NCBI GenBank assembly: GCA_009835515.1
Contig: VXXH01000626.1
Coordinates: 1-12,977, forward strand
Length of the DNA stretch: 12,977 nucleotides
DNA from: Candidatus Poribacteria bacterium
GTDB taxonomy: Bacteria > Poribacteria > WGA-4E > WGA-3G
Direction of reading: 5' to 3'
Shown here: positions 6,330 to 12,977 of the stretch, piece after piece
Layout of the letters: every line of letters starts with the position of its first letter
How positions within the stretch are numbered: the stretch's first letter is position 1
The notes under the pieces: model-generated
Database searches by the model: none
The model's input: the letters and a program-made list of their open reading frames with translations, nothing else
What the model was told of the DNA's origin: nothing
Program-made: the position numbers and the translations under genes

Positions 6330-8867
6330 CTACGCATCCTCAAGCAGAGAAGACGAAAGTTCAATTTTAGCGGCATCGACAAGTGTTTCGTCGGCTTGAA
6401 GTGCCATGATGCGCACACCTTGGGTATTGCGCCCGATACGCCGAATGTCGCCAACAGCTGTTCGGGTAACATATCCGTTTGAACTAATGAGAACAAGCTC
6501 ATCAATATCGGTAACGCGTTTTGCGGCGACAACCGCGCCATTTCGGGTCGACTTTCCGATGGCGATGATGCCTTTCCCACCGCGTCTTTGAGAGCGATAA
6601 GCAGAGACAGCCGTGCGCTTGCCATACCCGTTTTCCGTGACAATCAACAAGGTATCATCTTCGTTAGCTGCATCTTGTCCGGTTTCGATTTCTTCCGCCT
6701 CAGTACCCTCGCCGTTAACAATAACCATTTGCGCCACAAAGTCATCAGCACCGAGTTCTATACCCCGTACACCGCGGGTATTGCGTCCAAGAGGTCTTGC
6801 ATCTTTCTCACTGAACCGAATAGCGGTACCCTTGTGAGTAACAAGGATGACATCGGAATTGCCTTCTGTTACTTGCGCGCCAATAAGTTTGTCACCATCA
6901 TCAAGTTTAACAGCAATGATCCCGTTTGACAGTGTATTCTCAAAACTGGCGAGTGTTGTCTTTTTAACAATGCCTTGCTGTGTCGCCATGAAGACAAATT
7001 TATTCGTTGCAACGTCGCCAGCATCAGCTTCCTCAGTTCCTTGACTGCCTGCTTTCAGATATACCGTAACATAAGCGGTGATGTTTTCGTTGCGTGCCAA
7101 TCGGAGTAGATTAACAACCGCACGTCCAGCTGATTGGCGACGCGCTTCAGGTATTTGGTACACTTTCAACGTATAGCATTTGCCCAAATCTGTGAAAAAC
7201 AAAATGTTTTGATGAGCAGTCGCGACGAAGATGTGCTCTAAAAAATCGCCATCCTTTGTTGTAGCTCCCTTAATCCCAACACCCCCACGATGCTGTTTTC
7301 GATAGGTATCCATCGGCAACCGTTTGATGTAGCCAGCGTGGGATAAGGTAACCACCATCTCTTCGTCAGCGATGAGATCCTCAACCTCAAATTCTTTGAC
7401 CTCGCCGGTAATTTCAGTGCGGCGCTCATCACCGAATTTCTCTCTGAGAGTTTCAAGTTCTGTTCGGATAATATCCGTTATCAGTGTCTCACTGGCAAGG
7501 ATTGCACGGAATTCAGCGATACGATCTAATATTTCCGTGTATTCATCATGAATACGCTGACGCTCAAGTCCAGTCAACTGGCGGAGTGTCATCGTGAGAA
7601 TTTCTCTTGCTTGCTGTTCACTGAGTTGGTACGTATCCCGAAGTTCTTGTTCCGCTGCTTGCGGGGATTCAGCCGTTTGGACAAGTTCTATAATCGCTTC
7701 AAGGTTCTGCAGTGCTAAGAGATACCCTTCAAGGATATGATTTCTGCGTTCGGCACGAGCGAGTTCAAATTGTGTGCGCCGGCGAACCACATCCCGTCGA
7801 TGCTCAAGATAATAGTGTAGAATCTGCTCAAGCGTTAGAACCTTCGGAAGTCCCTCTACAAGGCAAAGAAGGTTCGCACTGAAGTGCGTTTGCATCTTTG
7901 AGTGTTTGTACAACTGATTCAGAATAACCTGAGCAATTTCTCCGCGTTTAAGGGGTATGACGATGCGGATCTCTTTGTCAGACTCATCCCGGATGTCGCT
8001 AATCCCAGTGATAGTTTTGTTGACTACCAATTGATACATTTGCTCGAGCAACTGATTTTTCTTTACCTGATATGGAATTTCTGTGATGACTATTTGTTCC
8101 CGCTCGGTTTCCCCTTTAGCATCAGAGATTCTTTCTATGATTGCTTTGGCACGGACAGTCATACTTCCTCTACCGGTGGTGTACATCTCCTTGATGCCGC
8201 TGGTACCAACGATAACCCCCGCAGTCGGAAAGTCGGGACCCATGATGTGTTCCATCAGTGTTTCTGAGTCAGCCTCTGGATCTGAGAGTTTGCAGAGCAG
8301 TGCCTCAATCACTTCACCCAAGTTGTGTGGTGGTATGCGCGTGAGATAACCGACACCAATACCAGTTGTACCGTTGACAAGTAGGTTAGGGAAGAGACCC
8401 GGGAGAACTGTTGGTTCTTCGACGGAGTCCTTGTAGTTGGGTTGAAAATCAACTACCTGCTTATCAATGTCAGTGAGCATCTCTTCGGCGATAGCTGTAA
8501 GTCGGCATTCTGTATAACGCATCGCGCCCGGTGGATCATCGTCGATGCTGCCGAAGTTGCCTTGTCCATCTACGAGCGGATATCGCGTGCTAAACGGTTG
8601 TGCTAAACCGACAAGTGTACCATAAATGGGTCCATCACCGTGCGGGTGATAGTTCTTCATCACCTCCCCTACGACGGCGGCACATTTGTCATAGGGCCGG
8701 TTCGCGGTGAGATTTATCTCTCCCATAGCATAGATAATCCGACGTGTGCTTGGTTTAAGACCGTCACGGACATCAGGTATCGCGCGATTGGTATTAACAC
8801 TCATCGCATAGGTGAGATATGACGTTTTCAGTTCATTTTCTATGTTGCGTTCTTGGATATTTTCCAT
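6330..8867 (-). CDS. gyrA: DNA gyrase subunit A
   Basis: 845 residues, normal GyrA length. The breakage-reunion domain has PDVRDGLKPSTRR (31-43), the quinolone-region helix HPHGDGPIYGTLVGLAQPFS (74-93) and AMRYTE with catalytic Tyr118 and Arg117. A coiled-coil segment follows (about 350-480). The C-terminal domain (about 495-835) is a six-bladed DNA-wrapping propeller, which separates GyrA from most ParC proteins. Blade 1 carries only a degenerate GyrA-box (Q525-HRGGVG); a perfect QRRGGKG is at 760-766 in a later blade. The residues equivalent to E. coli Ser83 and Asp87 are Gly79 and Gly83. KPVHRR is KPSTRR, and the usual VGMATN is VGYLTR (172-177). With GyrB it introduces negative supercoils using ATP. 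No Shine-Dalgarno is evident. No separate promoter was found, so it may be read through from gyrB, 160 bp upstream. Confidence 0.96.
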   Translation of the reverse strand: MENIQERNIENELKTSYLTYAMSVNTNRAIPDVRDGLKPSTRRIIYAMGEINLTANRPYDKCAAVVGEVMKNYHPHGDGPIYGTLVGLAQPFSTRYPLVDGQGNFGSIDDDPPGAMRYTECRLTAIAEEMLTDIDKQVVDFQPNYKDSVEEPTVLPGLFPNLLVNGTTGIGVGYLTRIPPHNLGEVIEALLCKLSDPEADSETLMEHIMGPDFPTAGVIVGTSGIKEMYTTGRGSMTVRAKAIIERISDAKGETEREQIVITEIPYQVKKNQLLEQMYQLVVNKTITGISDIRDESDKEIRIVIPLKRGEIAQVILNQLYKHSKMQTHFSANLLCLVEGLPKVLTLEQILHYYLEHRRDVVRRRTQFELARAERRNHILEGYLLALQNLEAIIELVQTAESPQAAEQELRDTYQLSEQQAREILTMTLRQLTGLERQRIHDEYTEILDRIAEFRAILASETLITDIIRTELETLREKFGDERRTEITGEVKEFEVEDLIADEEMVVTLSHAGYIKRLPMDTYRKQHRGGVGIKGATTKDGDFLEHIFVATAHQNILFFTDLGKCYTLKVYQIPEARRQSAGRAVVNLLRLARNENITAYVTVYLKAGSQGTEEADAGDVATNKFVFMATQQGIVKKTTLASFENTLSNGIIAVKLDDGDKLIGAQVTEGNSDVILVTHKGTAIRFSEKDARPLGRNTRGVRGIELGADDFVAQMVIVNGEGTEAEEIETGQDAANEDDTLLIVTENGYGKRTAVSAYRSQRRGGKGIIAIGKSTRNGAVVAAKRVTDIDELVLISSNGYVTRTAVGDIRRIGRNTQGVRIMALQADETLVDAAKIELSSSLLEDA

Positions 8868-8877
8868 ATATTTTTTT

Positions 8878-8912
8878 GGCTATCAGCCGTCGGCTATCGG
8901 TTTTCAGTGAAG
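8878..8912 (-). repeat. Second copy of the dispersed CTGA-rich repeat
   Basis: Read on the - strand this 35-bp segment matches 4598-4632 at 25 of 35 positions with no gap and shares its terminal CTGATAGCC. It ends 10 bp before the gyrA ATG. Nearby, 8939-8960 (TTTGACAGCTGAGGGCTGACGA) carries more CTGA words, suggesting the unit extends further. Confidence 0.45.
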
Positions 8913-8977
8913 AGGGTTGATTGAGTAAAACCCTATTTTTTGACAGCTGAGGGCTGACGATTTCTTTCAATTACGAG

Positions 8978-9015
8978 CGATAAAGCGTTGATAGTTCGTA
9001 AACAACGCTTTATCG
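8978..9015. repeat. 13-bp perfect inverted repeat in the gyrB-gyrA gap
   Basis: CGATAAAGCGTTG (8978-8990) and CAACGCTTTATCG (9003-9015) are exact reverse complements around a 12-nt loop. The hairpin starts 12 nt after the gyrB stop on the - strand. Neither side has a U-tract, so it is not a standard intrinsic terminator. It could protect the gyrB 3' end, tune gyrB:gyrA expression or be a protein-binding or mobile repeat. Confidence 0.75.
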
Positions 9016-9027
9016 GGATGTCCTCCT

Positions 9028-11553
<2,526 letters not shown>

Positions 11554-11619
11554 TTATGATACCTCACTTTGAATTGATCCCTGCCTATAATACAGAATGT
11601 TATCTCTTTTAAATTAGCG

Positions 11620-11660
11620 ATCCAAAGGCACAATCCACCCTATTGTTATCGCGCTTGGAT
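11620..11660 (-). other. Nested hairpin at the 5' end of the gyrB leader
   Basis: ATCCAA (11655-11660 read on -) pairs with TTGGAT (11620-11625), enclosing ACAAT/ATTGT (11642-11646 with 11630-11634). It begins about 10 nt below the -10 box, so it would sit at the very start of the transcript, where it could stabilise the mRNA or affect initiation. Confidence 0.35.
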
Positions 11661-11669
11661 ACTTAAAAT

Positions 11670-11698
11670 AGGATACCTTATTTTAAAAGTTTTGTCAA
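11670..11698 (-). promoter_or_regulatory. Near-consensus sigma70 promoter for gyrB
   Basis: On the - strand: perfect TTGACA (11693-11698), 17-nt spacer, TATCCT (11670-11675). The TGA stop codon of dciA is inside the -35 hexamer. This is the strongest promoter in the window and separates gyrB expression from recF-dciA. Confidence 0.8.
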
Positions 11699-12198
11699 GG
11701 CTTTTCTTTACGCTGTGTAATGAATAATTGCCGCAAGGAAATTTTTAAATCAGTGTCCGTCACATCAGCTATTGCCTGCTCAATTTGTTCTAATTCTTTC
11801 GAGGTAGGTGTCCGGAGATTGCTTGAGCGAGACGTTGATGTTGTGGTCTTTGGCATTTCTGAATCAGTGGCGGCACGTTTCGTGTGATGGGGTGTTGCTT
11901 GATGTGCTTGGCGTAACTCTATCCGGATATCTGTAAGAACAGGTTGTCCTAATTCTGCATTCAGGTCTGCTATAATCCTCTGTTTATGGAATGATAGTTC
12001 TGTTCTGTACGGAGGATATTCCGTGTAGACTTTCAAAACGCCGTCCGACAGCGATACTGGAACTGTTTTCGTCCCAAGTGGTGTTCCGAGACGTTTGCGC
12101 CAAAGGACAAAGACTTTCTGCTCAAGCATCTTGGGCTCAAAGTCGCGGGAGCGGGTGAGTTCAGTGAGGAGGTCGCGTAGGTTTTGGGTCTTGCGCAT
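11695..12198 (-). CDS. dciA: DciA-like helicase loader (DUF721)
   Basis: 167 residues with the DUF721 core at about 28-96: VLWRKRLGTPLGTKTVPVSL, then GVLKVYTEYPPYRTEL, then a helix and LGQPVLTDIRIEL. This matches the family pattern of W-x-vG-la-ht-pv-l, g-L-V, s-w-eL and lg-x-i-dir. The remainder is a polar Thr/Ser/Lys-rich linker (100-130) and a C-terminal helix (134-163). DciA is the ancestral loader of the replicative helicase DnaB in bacteria lacking DnaC or DnaI. A place between recF and gyrB is its classic setting and the best support for the call. It lies 43 bp after recF; a small CACAC/GTGTG hairpin (12227-12241) falls between them. No Shine-Dalgarno precedes the ATG. Its stop codon overlaps the gyrB promoter. 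Confidence 0.85.
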   Translation of the reverse strand: MRKTQNLRDLLTELTRSRDFEPKMLEQKVFVLWRKRLGTPLGTKTVPVSLSDGVLKVYTEYPPYRTELSFHKQRIIADLNAELGQPVLTDIRIELRQAHQATPHHTKRAATDSEMPKTTTSTSRSSNLRTPTSKELEQIEQAIADVTDTDLKISLRQLFITQRKEKP

Positions 12199-12241
12199 TT
12201 TTATACTTGTTGGTGTGACTTAGAAGCACACAAGCGGTGTG

Positions 12242-12977
12242 TTAAGAGGATTCGTTAGTTTCGGCGGCATAACTTATCTGCGCGTTCTCTACCGTCAAAA
12301 CATTCGGTTGATCAAGATGATTTACAAGAGGTTCAGCGTGTGTAGCTGTAATGAAGGTTTGGGCACTTAAATTTTCGAGAACCTCTAATAAGTACCCTAT
12401 CCGCTTGTAATCTAACTCTGAGGTAACATCATCCAATAAAACTATTGGATCCCTGCCTGTCAGGTGTCGAATCAATTTTAGTTCTGCTAATTTGAGTGCT
12501 AATGCAATAGTCCGCTGCTGCCCTTGCGATCCATAAGATCGTGCTACCTCTCGAAATGCTCCTGTTTCAGGATCCAAATCTTGTGTATCATTTTCACTAT
12601 GGCAGTAAGTGATACGCTCTTGGGGGCCACTCTCCAGTTCAATGAGGAAATCATCTCGGTGTGGACCGACTAAGGTTGTACCTCTCTGTAAATCTGCCTC
12701 GCGTGAAGCATTTAATGATGTGCCAAAATGTTTGGCTACCTTCTCCTCATCTTCACGGGTCGTCTTAGACTCCGCTAACAAGTTGGGTGCAGCGGTTTCT
12801 GAAGCATTGCATGCGATGCTGTCGATTGACGTATCGTTCGACACCGATGCCGAACGATACGTCAGCGCGATATCTTCTAAATCGCCGGTAAGTTTTTGGT
12901 GGTTTTGGATCGCGTGCGCTTTCAGTTGATGGAAGATTTCCAATCGCTTCATAGTAATTGCGGTACCATGCATGAGC
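12242..12977 (-). CDS. recF: RecF recombination mediator, C-terminal part (5' end outside window)
   Basis: The visible part, about 244 residues, is the C-terminal portion of RecF, an SMC-like ATPase that with RecO and RecR loads RecA at gaps. It has LQRGTTLVGPHRDDFLIEL (95-113, counted from the Met at 12973), the ABC signature YGSQGQQRT (147-155), Walker B IVLLDDVTSELD (177-188) and the switch region ITATHAEP (208-215). The N-terminal Walker A lies beyond the right edge, and the frame stays open to 12977. Two stretches look longer than usual. One is a Ser/Thr/Asn-rich linker at about 41-75, overlapping a 14-bp DNA palindrome. The other is a polar stretch at about 118-144 before the signature. 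The Met at 12973 is internal, since the preceding codon is in frame and RecF family residues run through it. Confidence 0.93.
   Translation of the reverse strand, partial: LMHGTAITMKRLEIFHQLKAHAIQNHQKLTGDLEDIALTYRSASVSNDTSIDSIACNASETAAPNLLAESKTTREDEEKVAKHFGTSLNASREADLQRGTTLVGPHRDDFLIELESGPQERITYCHSENDTQDLDPETGAFREVARSYGSQGQQRTIALALKLAELKLIRHLTGRDPIVLLDDVTSELDYKRIGYLLEVLENLSAQTFITATHAEPLVNHLDQPNVLTVENAQISYAAETNESS
12827..12864. repeat. 14-bp perfect inverted repeat inside recF
   Basis: TGACGTATCGTTCG (12827-12840) and CGAACGATACGTCA (12851-12864) are exact reverse complements around a 10-nt loop. The arms encode residues 37-41 and 45-49 of the visible RecF part, straddling the end of the conserved L-T-Y-R-S segment and the start of the variable linker. 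Confidence 0.85.

Noticed and set aside
6293..6643. 116-residue - strand open frame overlapping gyrA and the TPR start
   Set aside because: Out-of-frame shadow of the gyrA 3' end; its composition is unlike a real protein.
7902..8267. 121-residue open frame on the + strand
   Set aside because: Lies entirely antisense to well-conserved gyrA codons and has no ribosome site or recognisable domain.
8913..8940. AGGGTT/AACCCT hairpin followed by a T-run
   Set aside because: The T-run is on the + strand, where there is no gene to terminate; on the coding strand it lacks a U-tract.
9022..9027. AGGAGG just after the gyrB stop
   Set aside because: No start codon at a usable distance; the nearest TTG is 16 nt away and would give a 12-codon frame within the palindrome.

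Overview
The window is a stretch of bacterial chromosome of moderate GC content. It has one short gene on the + strand at the left edge and seven genes in a row on the - strand. No rRNA, tRNA, CRISPR array, transposase or phage gene is visible. The core is a replication and topology block read right to left: recF (3' part only), dciA, gyrB, gyrA, then a secreted TPR-repeat protein. The left half holds accessory genes: a secreted zinc metallopeptidase, a seven-bladed BNR/Asp-box beta-propeller, a CsgG-like lipoprotein and, convergent to it, a HepT-like protein. Secreted peptidases with this N-terminal domain, BNR propellers, and a divergent GyrA/GyrB pair together suggest an uncultured Poribacteria-like lineage. 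That is an inference from remembered family resemblance, not from a search.

Layout. 2-418 (+) is a HepT/DUF86-like protein whose active-site motif has decayed, followed by a strong hairpin terminator shared with the convergent lipoprotein gene (490-1263, -). The lipoprotein gene has a promoter abutting the stop of the propeller gene and a leader of about 230 nt with three hairpins. The propeller gene (1537-2499) is preceded by an 82-bp MITE-like palindromic element. The peptidase (2755-4479) and TPR gene (4638-6296) are separated by a dispersed-repeat copy. The TPR gene lies 33 bp behind gyrA (6330-8867) and is probably co-transcribed with it. gyrB (9028-11547) has its own near-consensus promoter, whose -35 hexamer contains the stop codon of dciA (11695-12198). 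recF runs off the right edge.

How the genes fit together. RecF (gap repair), DciA (loader of the replicative helicase) and the two gyrase subunits form the conserved replication neighbourhood often found near the origin, although dnaA and dnaN are not in this window. Gyrase shows several departures from the textbook enzyme: glycine at both main quinolone-contact positions of GyrA, a degenerate GyrA-box in the first C-terminal blade with an intact one in a later blade, and a long acidic insert in the GyrB TOPRIM region. The left-half genes look like independent envelope or extracellular functions.

The most notable non-coding signal is the density of perfect inverted repeats. They occur in nearly every intergenic gap, and one 14-bp pair lies inside the recF reading frame in a non-conserved linker. 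I did not find a convincing new multi-gene system. The best leads are the in-frame recF palindrome, the gyrase active-site departures, the degenerate HepT and the repeat elements.
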